In this document: positions 1-11,100 of the stretch, in pieces | How the letters are laid out: each line of letters starts with the position of its first letter | How positions within the stretch are numbered: position 1 is the first letter of the stretch | Translations under genes and position numbers: made by a program | Origin: Clarkia xantiana subsp. parviflora | Taxonomy: Eukaryota > Streptophyta > Magnoliopsida > Myrtales > Onagraceae | NCBI GenBank assembly: GCA_036873135.1 | Contig: JAPTYO010000009.1 | Location: 38,394,756 to 38,458,755 of the forward strand | Direction: 5' to 3' | DNA length: 64,000 nucleotides | The notes under the pieces: generated by a model | Told to the model about the DNA's origin: nothing | Database searches by the model: none | Seen by the model: the letters and a program-made list of their open reading frames with translations, nothing else

Positions 1-1397
1 CAAAATTACCGTTACGCCCCCCGACGGGAATCAACACACCAACGGCGATACAATATCAAATTTAAAACGGGGATAGTTTAATCGGACAAGAAACTATCTC
101 CGGACGACCGGCAAAATTTTTCCCAAATCCACAATTATCAACGGCTATCCACGGCAATCCCACATTCAATCAAATTTCGGCAACCAAGCATCGGCAATCA
201 AATTTCGGCAATCAAGTATCGAAAATTCAAAAATCAACATTTTACGCGGTAACGGAAAGGAAAAGAGTGGACCTTCGGAAAACCCGACCCGATGTGATAA
301 ACGGGTCCGGATTTCAAATTTTGGAGCTGGCCGGAATCAGCCCCCCGCCGGAGCCTCGATTTTCCCGCCGCCGGAGTCGAGCTACGTCCGTCCCCGCCTG
401 TCCCGCTGCCGTTGCCGCCCGTCGGATCTGTGGAGTCCCTCACCGTCGTGAATGGCGGTCCCTGTCGCCTTCGTCGCACCCCGCACCACTGTCGGCCGCC
501 GTCGCCGGAGCAGGACCCAGTCGTCCCACCTTCGTCACGTCCCGGTGATAGCTGGTCCGAGCTGCCGTGCCCAGTCGATCGTCAGCCCAGCGCCGTCGTC
601 ACCCCGGTCTGCTAGCCCGTCCCACCTCCGCGTCGCCGTTGGCCACCTCCGCCTGAGGTTGCGTCGTCACCTCTGGCCGGGTTTCCTCCCGTCGACTGTC
701 CCGATCAAGCTGCTGGTCGGAATTTCTGGTCTCTCACCGGAAATTTCGGCCGGCCTTCACCTTGGGTATGCTCTCCAAGGGTGAGAAAAGAGGGAAAAGG
801 GTGGCTATGGTGACTAACTAAGGTATTTTCCTAACTCTCCTCTATATTTGAAAGATGGTAGGGTTTTTTAAAGAGTTTTAATCACCACCCTCCATTTATT
901 TTTATGTGAGATCTAAGGGCTAAAGAAAAACCATCACTTTTATCCCTTTTAACTATGGCTAAGTATATCTCCATACTTAGAAAAACCATCAAGTTAGACT
1001 TATTCTTGAGCATCCCATACTTAGGAAAAAAATTTAAGCCAAAATTAAATTTTCCTTCACTTAGGCAAAATCCCGGCACGAAATTGAAGCATGAGTCACT
1101 TAGCCATATTTGTATCATATCCCTGTGTGAGCATGTATTTTTTGAGTATACGCTTGTAGCAAAGATAGGTTTATTACTCCCACCTCAGACGGACGCGGGC
1201 CTAGGCACACGTCCGTGCTACTCTAACGTTTACAATTCCTCTATCTCATAAGGCAGGGGGCAGAGTCAGAGGCACGCATCCATGGGTAAGCAAGCATTCA
1301 GATAAGAAGGTAAAACCCCGGTTTCAAATTGTGCGTGTCATACCATCCGGAAATAGAGTCAATCAAGGGTTAGGCCATTGGTTGACTCGGGGGCATG
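1..1397 (-). other. Tat-A 3' UTR holding the leader of an antisense gene
   Basis: There is no credible coding sequence here. On the minus strand the order matches 51094-52400 of Tat-I: an AT-rich stretch, a GC-rich leader (about 300-780, many CCGG and CGCC words), then an AT-rich part toward position 1. In Tat-I this order leads into the antisense gene, so the Tat-A copy of that gene should lie just left of the window. Short overlapping reading frames at 234-784 are GC-driven and not conserved in frame with the Tat-I copy. Confidence 0.55.
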
Positions 1398-2084
1398 TGA
1401 TGGATATACGCCCAATTTGAACCTGTTGACTTCCAAATCGTTTTATTTTTATCACCCCGTTAATGATTGTAAATCGAAACTTCAACCCGAACACTTCGCG
1501 AGAACACCAACAGCTCGGACGAGGCCGAAGCGCTCGTCCGGCCGAGTCAAACTCACCTAGGTGGGATGGGGTTGGGTGCCCTCACCCAACCCCTACCCTT
1601 GGGGGTCGGATTTTCCTCCCCCCCAAGGGCCCCGGCACCACCCTTGGACTCCAACACTCGGTTTATTCCGCCTACCTTCTCCGTGTCCTAAGGTCCTAAT
1701 TATGCGTTTAAAGGTTAATTAACTGTGTTTAAGGGTTAACGATGTCATTAATCCATCTTAATGACACCGTTGCCTATAAATACCCCACCTCCACTATTCA
1801 TTTCATCATCTTGGCAATTTGGATAGTTTTGCTCTGACATCTCTCTAGCTTTATCTCTCTAAAAACCGTACTGACTTAGGCATCGGAGAGGGTTCATCAG
1901 GCACCACCCCCCCCCCCTCTGTGCCTGGTACTGCCCCTTCTGCAGGGCGAAAGGAGAAGAGAAGCTAAGGAAGGAAGGACGCAAGCTAAGACAGTGCAAC
2001 CCGAGAGTACCGGATCCTCCACATCTCCAGTGAGGAACGAGATTTGAGCCGACCACCCGTTGACCCCGATCTCGGAACCTAACA
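1398..2084 (+). repeat. 3' LTR of Tat-A
   Basis: The LTR starts TGATGGATATACGCCC and ends CGGAACCTAACA, with TG...CA termini, 687 bp. It has a TATA box at 1775-1782 (TATAAATA), a C-tract at about 1902-1917, and the GGCATCGGAGAGGG motif shared with other LTRs here. It has the shortest U3 palindrome region of the family: one CCTAGGTGGG...CACCCAACC unit, where Tat-I has several. Its ends match the family LTRs at 3253-4001, 19883-20713, 50196-51093 and 59675-60547. Confidence 0.9.
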
Positions 2085-2786
2085 ACTCCCAACAAGTGGA
2101 TTACTGTACACATCGGCTATCTACAAAGACAAGCTTTTTCCATCAAGTCCAACCTACATAACAACATGATACGATTCATAAAGGACATCAACATCTACAC
2201 TTGGTGTATTATTTAGCTGCTCAACCATGTCGACATCCGAACACAGAGTTACTCGCAGAATGGAGATAGTGGACTTACTCATGATAACAGCTGTGGGAAG
2301 ATTAATTCCGACAAGAAGACAGCAAGATCTAATATCCTGAAAAATGCAACCAACAATCCAGGCAGTGCGCAAAAACACATCAACACTTATGCAAACATTT
2401 ATGCAATGGATGCTCCATGTGAGACAACTATGTACGTACAAGACTCGTTAGTCTTCGCGCAACAAGTAACAAGCATCACGCAAAGGGGGCAACTTCTTCA
2501 ACACATCAACCTTACATGTCAACATCGAGCTCATACTCGCAGCATACAAGATTAAAAGGGCGAAATATTTTCTATGTGTTTTGCTCAGGATAACAGTCAC
2601 CATAGTGCAAGTTTTCAGCGTGTTACTATGTGTCAGCATATTACTAAGTGTTAGCATACAACAAGGTGTTGGCATACAACCTGTGTTTGCATCAAAGCAT
2701 ATGAGTACAGCATACATAGCCAGGGATGGTGAAAAGATTCTAAGTGTGGGGGCAAGTGCGCACATACGTGTTCGTACATACATGTA
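2085..2786. other. Unassigned sequence between Tat-A and the tandem array
   Basis: I recognise no gene, LTR or primer binding site. Short reading frames on both strands lack motifs. The sequence has scattered short repeated words (TGTCAGCATATTACTAAG, GTTAGCATAC, GTTGGCATAC at 2630-2680), which suggests decayed tandem repeats upstream of the clear array. This is presumably the target DNA into which Tat-A and Tat-B inserted. Confidence 0.5.
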
Positions 2787-3252
2787 GACAAGGATGCATG
2801 TCGACAAGTGAAGAATATTTTCTAAGTATTTCCATGTACGTACATACATGTCGACAAGGATGCATGTCGACAAGAGGAAAATATTTTCTAAGTGTTTCCA
2901 TGTACGTACATACATGTCGACAAGGGGAAAATATTTTCTAAGTGTTTCCATGTACGTACATACATGTCGACAAGGATGCATGTCGACGAGAGGAAAATAT
3001 TTTCTAAGTGTTTCCATGTACGTACATACATGTCGACAAGAGGAAAATATTTTCTAATTGTTTCCATGTACGTACATACATGTCGACAAGGGGAAAATAT
3101 TTTCTAAGTGTTTCCATGTACGTACATACATGTGACAAGGATGCATGTCGACAAGAGGAAAATATTTTCTAAGTGTTTCCATGTACGTACATACATGTCG
3201 ACAAGAGGAAAATATTTTCTAAGTATTTGCATGTAAGTACACACATGTCGAC
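2787..3252. repeat. Tandem array, 50-bp unit with a 67-bp variant
   Basis: About eight head-to-tail copies contain AAAATATTTTCTAAGTGTTT, then CCATGTACGTACATACATG, then TCGACAAGAGG. Some copies carry an extra GGATGCATGTCGACAAG segment, giving the longer unit. Each unit holds the perfect palindrome TGTACGTACA and a TCGA site. The array is cut at 3252 by the terminus of the Tat-B LTR, so Tat-B inserted into it; TCGAC (3248-3252) is the surviving candidate target duplication. Reading frames spanning the array are repeat artefacts. Confidence 0.9.
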
Positions 3253-4001
3253 TGTTAGGTTCCAAGTCTAGGGTCAACGGGCGGTCGACCTAAGTCTCGT
3301 TCCTCACTGGAGATGATGCGGATTCGGTGCTCTCGGGTTGTGTCGTCCTAGCCTGTGTCTTTCTGTCCTTCGCTTCGCTTCTCTTCTCGCCCTGCAAGAG
3401 GGGGAATACCAGGCACAGAGGGGGGGGGGTGGTGCCTGATGAACCCTCTCCGATGCCTAAGTCAGTACGGTTTTTGTAGAGAGATAAAGCTAGAGAGATG
3501 TCAGAGCTAAATTATGCAACTTTGCCAAGATGATCCAATGAATAGTGGAAGAGTTGTATTTATAGGCAACGGTGTCATTAAGGTGACTTAATGACATCGT
3601 TAACCTTTAAACACAATTAATTATCCTTTAAACACGTAATTAAGACCTTAGGGTACGGAGAGGGTTGGCGAAAATAAACCGAGTATGGGAGTCTAAAAAC
3701 GGTGTCGGGGCCCTTGGGGGGAAGGAAAATCCGACCCAACCCCTCCTAGGTGAGGCCACCCAACCCCTCCTAGGGGAGATAGGGTCGGCCAACCCGATCT
3801 CCCCTAGGGGAGGTCGGGTGTGGCCACCCGACCTCACCTAGGTGAGTCTAACTTGGTCCGGACGAGTATTTCGGCCTCGTCCGGACCGTTGGTGTTTCCG
3901 CGGGGTGTTCGGGTTGAAGTTTCGATTTGCAATCATTAACGGGGTGAACAAAATGAAACGATTCGGAAGTCAACGGGTTCAAATTGGGCGTATATCCATC
4001 A
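3253..4001 (-). repeat. 3' LTR of Tat-B
   Basis: It runs from TGTTAGGTTCC at 3253 (complement of the LTR 3' end) to ...GTATATCCATCA at 4001 (complement of the TGATGG start), 749 bp. The TATA box is at 3557-3564 on the minus strand. A G-tract at about 3419-3430 is the complement of the family C-tract. Several U3 palindromes built on CCCCTAGGGG lie at about 3740-3845. It differs from the Tat-C 3' LTR at many sites, so Tat-B and Tat-C are separate insertions rather than a fresh inverted duplication. Confidence 0.92.
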
Positions 4002-4548
4002 CATGCCCCCGAGTCAACCAATGGCCTGACCCTTGATTGACTCTATTTTAGGATGGTATAACAAGCGCAATTTGAAGCCGGGATTTTACCTTTTGTCTGA
4101 ATGCTTACTTACCCATGGATGTGTGCCTCTGACTCTGCCCCCTGCCTTATAAGATAGAGGAATTGTAAACGTCAGAATAGCACGGACACGTGTCCAAGCA
4201 CGCGTCCGTCTGAGGTGGAAATAATAAATCTATCCTTGCTACGGGCGTATACTCGAAAAATACACGCTCGCATAGGGATGCAATACGAATACAGCTAAGC
4301 GATTCATACTTCAATTTCATGCCGGGATTTGTCTAAGTGGAGAAAATTTTAATTTTGGTCTAAAATTTTTCTAAGTATGGGATGCTTAAAAATATACCCA
4401 TAGAATGCTAACTGTGGTAGGTGTGAGTTTAACCATGGTTAATGGGAACTAGGGGTGTCAGTTTTTAAATCTGACCCTTTAATTTTCCCTTCCCAAAAAT
4501 CAACGGTGTCGATTTGGCGATTTTAGAAAAAACCCTATTCTCTTGTAC

Positions 4549-4557
4549 TATAAAAGG
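4549..4557 (+). promoter_or_regulatory. TATA box of the antisense gene (Tat-B)
   Basis: TATAAAAGG lies about 640 bp upstream of the first antisense coding exon, pointing away from the LTR and opposite to gag-pol. The same box is kept in Tat-C (19321-19329, minus strand). Promoter function is inferred from motif and position; there is no transcript evidence. Confidence 0.5.
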
Positions 4558-4861
4558 GGTAAGTGATTACCTCATTCTCATTGTCCTTTTTCCTTTCCCT
4601 TTTCTTTTAGTCGGTTATGATCCTTGGTTGGATTCGTTTCTTGGGACGCGTGTTGTATTGAGGTACGTGCCTTTTGCTTTGTGTAAGTGTTGTTTTTGGG
4701 AGACATAATCCCGTCTCTCCCTCGGCTGTTTCTTTACTTGTCTCGTTTTTGATTTGTGGGTCTTCATGGTGATATAGTCCTGTTTGGTTCATCCTCTTTT
4801 GATCTTCTTGCCCCCGTGTTTCTGCTTGCTGGCGTGTGTGGTCTTCTATACTGAGATTATG

Positions 4862-5046
4862 ATTATCTCCCTTTGCCCCCTGCCTCTGCTTGTTGGCCAG
4901 TGGGGTCTCTCTATGCTGGGGGTTATAACTATCTCCCCTTGCCCCCTGTCTCTGCTTATTGGCCAGTGGGGTCTCTTTATACTGGGGGTTATAACTATCC
5001 CCCCTTGCCCCCGGCCCCTGCTTGTTGGCCTGTGGGGTCTTCCCAT
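4862..5046 (+). repeat. Three-copy tandem repeat, about 67 bp, in the antisense leader
   Basis: Three copies contain TTATAACTATCTCCCCTTGC, then CCCCTG, then CTGCTTGTTGGCCAGTGGGG, then TCT, with an ATAACTATC core. The same array occurs inverted in Tat-C (18826-19010). It lies between the putative promoter and the first coding exon, so it would be in the 5' UTR or first intron of the antisense transcript. It can be read as Leu/Pro/Trp-rich peptides in several frames, but I treat it as non-coding. Confidence 0.85.
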
Positions 5047-5185
5047 GTCATCTTTCTATTCTTACCTTTTGGCTTTGTATTCGTCGTTTTAGGAAAATGA
5101 GTTTTATCTTATGTCCACTGTCCGCTTTCTGTTTTCCTTGGGCTAAGCTTGCGTTTTTTCAATCAGCAGAATTCCCCAGTGATTG

Positions 5186-6249
5186 ATGAGGAGTAAGAGG
5201 CCAGTACGGGTGGGGGTAGTTAACTCCGGGACCGGACCTTCGATTGCAAAAAGATCGGTTTTTTATGGTGCGGGGAGGTGTCCTCTTATTGGAGGTAAGG
5301 GCGGTGGTGATGTTAGGGTACCATCTTCTTTCTATATTGATGCCCCCCAATCGAGGGTCCGGGAGCCATCTTTTCCTTCTTCCTTGTTTGGTAAGTCCTC
5401 GAATGTCTGAGTTTCTTTAGTGTATGTTGGTGTTTACTCCGTATCTTGCTGTAGGTAGACTTCGTCTTCCGCGTCTGGGTCGAAAGGAACTGTCTCGTCC
5501 TCCTGTTGATGGGATTGTTGGGTCTGAGTGGGCGCCTTACTATGGGCGTGGGGCTCTTTTTGACAATCGATCTTCTTTGCAAACTCCTGAGGTTGGAGTT
5601 CGTGTTCTGCAGTCTGTTGTTCCTCATGCCGATTGTGTGCCCCCTTCTAAAGGGTCGGAGGCAGCTTATGAATTGGCTCATGATGTGTTGGCTCGCTATG
5701 CTTCTGTAACTTTTCTTAACCGTGTTTGCCCTTTAGGACATTTCATTTTGGCTTTATATGTCTCATCCTTTGTTTTTGTCGCAGGGTATTGCCGACCTTT
5801 TTAATTTATCCACCCTTGTTATTGATCTTGCTGAGGAGAGAATGGTGCACGAGGACACTTGTGTCTCCCTTAACTCCAAGCTTATTAGTTGTTTGGAGCA
5901 TAGTCGTATCACAGATTTGCAGTGCCGAGATTTGGAGGGTCGTGTTGCCCTTCTCAAAGAATAGGTTGAGGCCTTGAGACAAAGGTCTTATCGCGATGAA
6001 GTACTTCGGGCTGCTGAGTTGGTGTCCCTTGAGGAGATGTTTCGTGTGGAGGCGAAAGGGTGTGCTATCGCTGAGTATAAGGCTTCTTCCTCTTATCAGG
6101 CTGCTATCGATGTTCGCTGCTCTGTGGCTAAGCGTATTTTAAAGGCGATTCTCGAGCGTATGTACATGATTGCTCCTGACTTTCCTTTTTCTCAGCTTGG
6201 TGATTTGTCTGACTTCGCTTTTAGGCATATTGCTAAGATGAGGAAGTAG
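5186..6249 (+). pseudogene. Short antisense gene of Tat-B, three exons, nonsense-mutated
   Basis: Proposed exons are 5186-5390, 5455-5705 and 5785-6249. Introns have GTAAGT...TGTAG and GTAACT...CGCAG borders. Exon lengths of 205, 251 and 465 nt match the intact Tat-C copy (205, 251, 468). The product would hold a Gly/Arg/Pro-rich start, a block with GSEWAP and TPEVGVRVL, then an acidic helical segment ending in a PDFPFSQLGDLSD motif and KMRK. Exon 3 has an in-frame TAG at 5962-5964 where Tat-C has GAG. It lacks the Transposase_28-like domain seen in Tat-I. The function is unknown; its position antisense to pol near the 3' LTR matches the extra antisense frames known from Tat elements. Confidence 0.7.
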
Positions 6250-6629
6250 TACACCTATCTCTTGTGGTGGTCTCGCGAGTTTGTGGATTGAGGTTCTTCT
6301 TAGAGTTTGAAACTCCACCTTTCCTAGTTCTGCCATCTTTGTTTGATACACTTGTCTTTACTCATGGTATATATGGCAGGGTGATTATCTCTCTTCTCAT
6401 GATATCTCCCTGTGCCTTAGTGTGTAGTTCTTTGGTTATGGACCCTTCCCTTGGTGTGTTTCCTTTACTTATCCTTCTTTTGTGTTTTCCTGCATGCCAT
6501 ACCTGCTATTTTATCAAGAAAAAATATTATGTGTTTTTCATATCACTTTACTTTGAAATTACTTTCTCATGGGATCCTTCTTAGTATGGTGCGATGATCT
6601 CTTCTGATACCCTTTGAATGGTATGTGTG
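6250..6629 (+). other. Tail of the antisense gene region, Tat-B
   Basis: AT-rich sequence between the antisense stop codon and the tandem arrays. It is conserved in Tat-C (17220-17600) and Tat-I (54990-55400), including a shared stretch around CATACCTG and AAGAAAAAA. That fits a 3' UTR with polyadenylation signals for the antisense transcript. I see no protein in it. Confidence 0.5.
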
Positions 6630-7300
6630 GTATTGCTAGACCAAAGATGCGCTCTTGGTGGGCGTTGAATACTGTTCACGAGATACGTTCCCGGAGGGCA
6701 CCTGTAGTTAGACCAAAGATACGCTCTTGGTGGGCGTCGAAACTGTTCGCGAGATACACTCCCGGAGGGCACCAGTAGTTAGACCAAAGATACGCTCTTG
6801 GTGGGCGTCGAAACTGTTCGCGAGATACGCTCCCGGAGGGCACCAGTAGTTAGACCAAAGATACGCTCTAGGTGGGCGTCGAAACTGTTCGCGAGATACG
6901 CTCCCGGAGGGCACCAGTAGTTAGACCAAAGATACGCTCTAGGTGGGCGTTGAAACTGTTCCCGAGATACGCTCCCGGAGGGCACCAGTAGTTAGACCAA
7001 AGATACGCTCTAGGTGGGCGTTGAAACTGTTCACGAGATACGCTCCCGGAGGGCACCAGTAGTTAGACCAAAGATACGCTCTAGGTGGGCGTTGAAACTG
7101 TTCACGAGATACGCTCCCGGAGGGCACCAGTAGTTAGACAAAAGATACGCTCTAGGTGGGCGTCGAAACTGTTCGCGAGATACGCTCCCGGAGGGCACCA
7201 GTAGTTAGACCAAAGATACGCTCTAGGTGAGCGTTGAAACTGTTCACGAGATACGCTCCCGGAGGGCACCAGTAGTTAGATCAAAGATAAGCTCTAGGTG
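6630..7300 (-). repeat. Tandem array of a 71-bp unit in the Tat-B 3' UTR
   Basis: Nine to ten copies are built from AGACCAAAGATACGCTC, TAGGTGGGCGT, GAAACTGTTC, GCGAGATACGCTCCCGGAGG and GCACCAGTAGTT. Copies are near-identical, so the array amplified recently. Within each unit GATACGCTC occurs twice, so the 71-mer looks like a fused pair of older shorter repeats. Overlapping minus-strand frames of about 60-70 aa come from the repeat itself and are not genes. Confidence 0.92.
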
Positions 7301-7850
7301 GGCGTCGAGGCTGGTAGTTTGAAATCTACCTCAAGATACGCTCTTGGGGGCGTCGAATCTGGTAGTTTGAAATCTACCTCAAGATACGCTCTTGGGGACG
7401 TCGAATCTTGTAGGTTGCAAATCTACCTCAAGATACGCTCCTGGGGGCGTCTAAGGTCGTAGTTTTAGAAACTACTTTCAAGATACACTCTTGGGGGCGT
7501 CGAAATTCATAGTTTTTGGAAACCACTCTCAAGATACGCTCTTGGTGCGTCGAAGGTCGTAGTATAGAAACTACTCTCAAGATACGCTCTTGGGGGCGTC
7601 GAAGGTCGTAGTATGAATACTACTCTCAAGATACGCTCTTGGGGGCGTCGAGGGTCGTAGTATAAAAACTACTCTCAAGATACGCTCTTGGGGGCGTCTA
7701 ATCTGTTCGCGGGATAGGCTCCCGGAGGGCACAGGATTCGTAGTTTTAGAACTACTCTTAAGATACGCTCTTGGGGGCGTCGAAGGTCGTAGTATGAACA
7801 CTACTCTCAAGATACGCTCTTGGTGGCGTTGAAGGTGTTGTTGACTTGAT
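7301..7850 (-). repeat. Tandem array of a 45-50 bp unit in the Tat-B 3' UTR
   Basis: About twelve copies contain CTCAAGATACGCTCTTGGGG, then GCGTCGAA, then GGTCGTAGTATGAATACTA. The end of each unit is a short inverted repeat (GTAGTAT...ATACTAC). The core GATACGCTC is shared with the adjacent 71-bp units. Homologous arrays occur at 16455-17175 (Tat-C) and 55400-56140 (Tat-I) with different copy numbers. Confidence 0.92.
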
Positions 7851-8129
7851 GTCATATATGTGTAAGGATAACTCAACGATTATATCACCACGTTCATTGG
7901 AAAATATTTTTTGAGTAACTCCTACTTCTTTAAGAGCATTCATGTTTTTTGTACACGTGGGATGCCTTGGGTGGATCAAGGCACCCTTTGGAGGAAATCA
8001 AAGATAGTTGTAGAGTTGGAGTAACTTCGTGAGTTCTCCTTCTCAAAAGTTGTTTTTGAAAATTTAAACAATTATATGTAATGACTTGAAGTAACTTCAA
8101 GGATATGGTCTTTTGCTTGTGCTGTCTTC

Positions 8130-11100
8130 TTAGACGTAGTACTTCTTTAGGTGTTCCCCACTGAAGGTGTTTGTGGAGATATACCCATCCCCATCCTCTA
8201 GGCGGTAAGCATTTGCGTATGGAACTGATGCTATCTTATACGGCCCTTCCCATTTTGGAGATAATTTTCTGACTTGGTCTAAATGTGAGAACTCGTTCTT
8301 TCTGATCACTAGTTCTCCTATGTGGAATTGCCTCTCCTTGACTTGGCGGTTGTAATATCTTGCGGATACAATGCGCATTCGTGTCTGTGCTTCTTCTAAA
8401 TTCCATCTTTTATCCTCCACCATGTCTAAGTCTAAGAGCCTTGCTTTGTTGTTCTCATGCTCTTCAAAGTACGTGGTTCTTAGTGATGATACCGCCATTT
8501 CTGCTGGTGCCACCGCTTCGGTCCCGTATACCAGGCCAAATGGTGTATCTCCTGTGGCTATCTTTGGTGTTGTCCGCACTGCCCATAGAACATTTTCCAG
8601 CTCGTTTACCCAACTTCCCTTGGTAGCATGGAGTCATTTCTTTAGGCCGTCTAGTACTATTTTATTTGCCGACTCTACTTGCCCATTTGTCTGAGGGTGC
8701 TTTACTGATGCGAAGCGGTGCTCTATATTCAGCCTTTCGCAATACCATTGCAGTTTCTTGCTCTTGAATTGTGGGCCATTATCACTTATTATTGCCTTTG
8801 GGACTCCGTACCTCGAGACAATGTGAGATTGAATGAAGTTAACGACTTGCTCGTCTGTTGTCTTTCCCATTGCCTTTGCTTCTATCCATTTGGAGAAGTA
8901 GTCTATTGCTACTATTATGCATATTTTCTGCCCTTTTGTTCTTGGTAGGGGGCCTATCAGATCGATCCCCCACTGTGCGAATGGCCAAGCTCCCGAGATG
9001 GAACTTAGCTTTGCTGCTGGGGCTGTTATATTTCTGGAGTACCTTTGGCAGTGATCACATTTTTGTACCAAGTCTGCTGCTTCTTTGCTCATTGATGGCC
9101 AATAGTATCCTAGGTTGTAGACCTTCCGAATTATTGATCGTGCTCCTTCATGGCACCCCGCATCTCCTTCATGGAGTTCTGCAAGTACTCTCTCTGTTTC
9201 TGGGTATGTTATGCATTTGAGGAAGGGTGTGGAGTACCCTTTCTTGTAGAGTTCAGTATCCATCACTGCATAATTTCTAGCCATCCTTTCTATCTTGACT
9301 GCCTCTACTTTATCCTTTGGGAGTTTTCCTTCCATGATGTATTGACGCATTGGGGTCATCCAGGCTTCTGCTTCATCTATTACTAGAACCTCCACTTGTT
9401 CTCTCATTGATTGCATTCTTTGCTCTACAAAGTGAACCTCTTTGCCTGCTAGTTTACTTCAGGCGTCCGCCTCTTGGTTTTGTTCTCTTGGGACTGACTC
9501 AATGTCGAAGCTTTGGAAGCTCTTTATTAGGTCCCTGGCTTGTTGTAAGTACTTCTGCATGTTTTCAGACTTTGCAATGTAGATTCCTTTCACTTGATTG
9601 ACAACTAGTTGAGAGCACTTAGCTCTTAGGTGCTTTGCCCCTACTCCTTTGGCTATTCTCAAGCCTGTTATCAGCGCTTCGTATTCAGCCTCATTGTTCG
9701 TTGCCTTAAAGGTAAGTGCCATGGCATAGCACAGAGGTGTATCGCTATTTGGTGGGTATAGTAGGAGGCCTGCACCTGAACCTCCCTCGTTGGACGACCC
9801 ATCAGTATGCATCTTCCATAACTCTTCTGGTTGTTTCTCCTGACTACTGCTCGCCTCCCTTGTATTTTTTATTTCTCCCAAGTCTTCATCTGGATTAATT
9901 CCGGTGAATTCGGCAATAAAATCTGCTGGAGCCTGCCCTTTTATAGCTGTTCTGGGGGCAAAGTGAATACGAAACTCACTTAACTCAATTGCCCACTTGG
10001 TCAGTCTCCCCGATGTGTCTGGTCTTTGGAGGAGGTGTTTCAATGGTTGGTCTGTGAGGACTGTTACTTCATGCCCATGAAAATACGGTCTCAACTTTCT
10101 TGCTGATATAATCAGTGCATAGAGGTACTTTTCTATTGGCAAGTAGTTGATCTCATACTTTGCCAATGTTTTGCTTACGAAGTATACCGGCAATTGTGCA
10201 GCGTTTTCTTCTTTTATTAGCACTGAGCTTACTGCCACGTTGCTCACGGAGATGTAGAGGTAGAGGGGCTCCCCTGGTGTAGGCTTTTCTAGGGGTGGTA
10301 GTGTCTTTAGATGTTGTTTGAGCTGTTGAAAGGCTTCTTCACATCTTGGTGTCCATTCGAATTTCTTGTTTGCCCTTAGTACCTCAAAGAAGGGTAATGC
10401 CTTGTCTCCTATTTTGGATAGGAATCTGTTAAGAGCTGCCAACCTCCCGTTCAGTCGTTGAACCTCTTTGTGCTTCGTAGGTGACTGCATTTCTTCAATT
10501 GCCTGTAGTTTTTCGGGGTTTACCTCTATGCCCCGCTGACTTACCATGAAGCCTAAAAACTTCCCTGATTGTACCCCAAATGCACATTTTTTCGGGTTTA
10601 GGCGGACTTGGTATTGCCTCATTCTCTCAAACGTTGAGCGAAGGTTCTCCACATGGTCTTTCTTCTCTTTGGATTTGACGATCATGTCATCCACGTATGC
10701 CTCCATTGTCTTTCCTATCATGTCCCCGAAGATTTTGTTGACCATTCTTTGGTATGTCGCTCCAGCATTTATGAGTCCGAAAGGCATCACCGTGTAATGG
10801 TTTATCTCGCTATCAGCGTAGAATACTGTGTGAGGGGCGTCCTCAGGGGCCATTTTTATTTGGTTATATCCTGAGTATGCATCCATGAAGCTCATTAGTT
10901 GGTGACCTGATGTTGCATCCACTAACTGATCTATTCTTGGTAGTGGATATGAGTCCTTAGGGCATGCTTTTTTTAGGTCGCGATAATCGATGCACATTCT
11001 CCAACTTCCCCCCGCCTTCTTTACCAGTACTGGGTTTGCCACCCATGTTTGGAATCTAATCTCCTTGATGAAATTTGCCTTCAATAGCTTTTCCACTTCT

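Larger units (their letters stand above)
1..2084 (+). mobile_element. Tat-A: 3' end of a Ty3/gypsy Tat-like element
   Basis: This is the 3' untranslated region plus 3' LTR of an element whose coding part lies left of the window. Positions 1-850 are the reverse complement of a homologue at about 51660-52400 in Tat-I, and 950-1397 match the LTR-proximal parts of Tat-B, Tat-C and Tat-I. A purine-rich tract (GACTCGGGGGCATG, 1384-1397) directly precedes the LTR, as expected for the plus-strand primer of a 3' LTR. ACTCC (2085-2089) would be the right copy of its target duplication; the left copy is outside the window. Assignment to the Tat lineage rests on similarity to its neighbours. Confidence 0.85.
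4002..5185 (+). other. Tat-B 3' UTR and antisense-gene leader
   Basis: 4002-4380 is LTR-proximal sequence shared with Tat-A, Tat-C and Tat-I. 4381-5185 is shared only with Tat-C (19013-19490 inverted). Read on the plus strand it holds a TATA box (4549-4557), pyrimidine-rich tracts, a 3-copy tandem repeat (4862-5046) and an acceptor-like TTTTTTCAATCAGCAG just before the antisense coding exon. It most likely acts as promoter and untranslated leader of the antisense gene. No protein is supported in this stretch. Confidence 0.6.

Noticed and set aside
234..784. Possible host exon in the GC-rich block at the window start
   Set aside because: The block recurs inverted at 51700-52060 beside a Tat LTR and frames are not conserved; it is element leader sequence.
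2085..2089. ACTCC beside Tat-A matches Cop-G's target duplication
   Set aside because: A five-base coincidence; Cop-G's duplication is explained by its own two flanks in the 79-bp array.
2448..3017. 189-aa minus-strand reading frame
   Set aside because: It runs through the 50/67-bp tandem array and repeats the same Met-Tyr-Val-Arg-Thr peptide; a repeat artefact with no conserved motif.
6630..7850. Regularly spaced repeats resembling a CRISPR array
   Set aside because: Units are contiguous tandem copies without unique spacers, inside a plant retrotransposon 3' UTR, and no cas gene is present.
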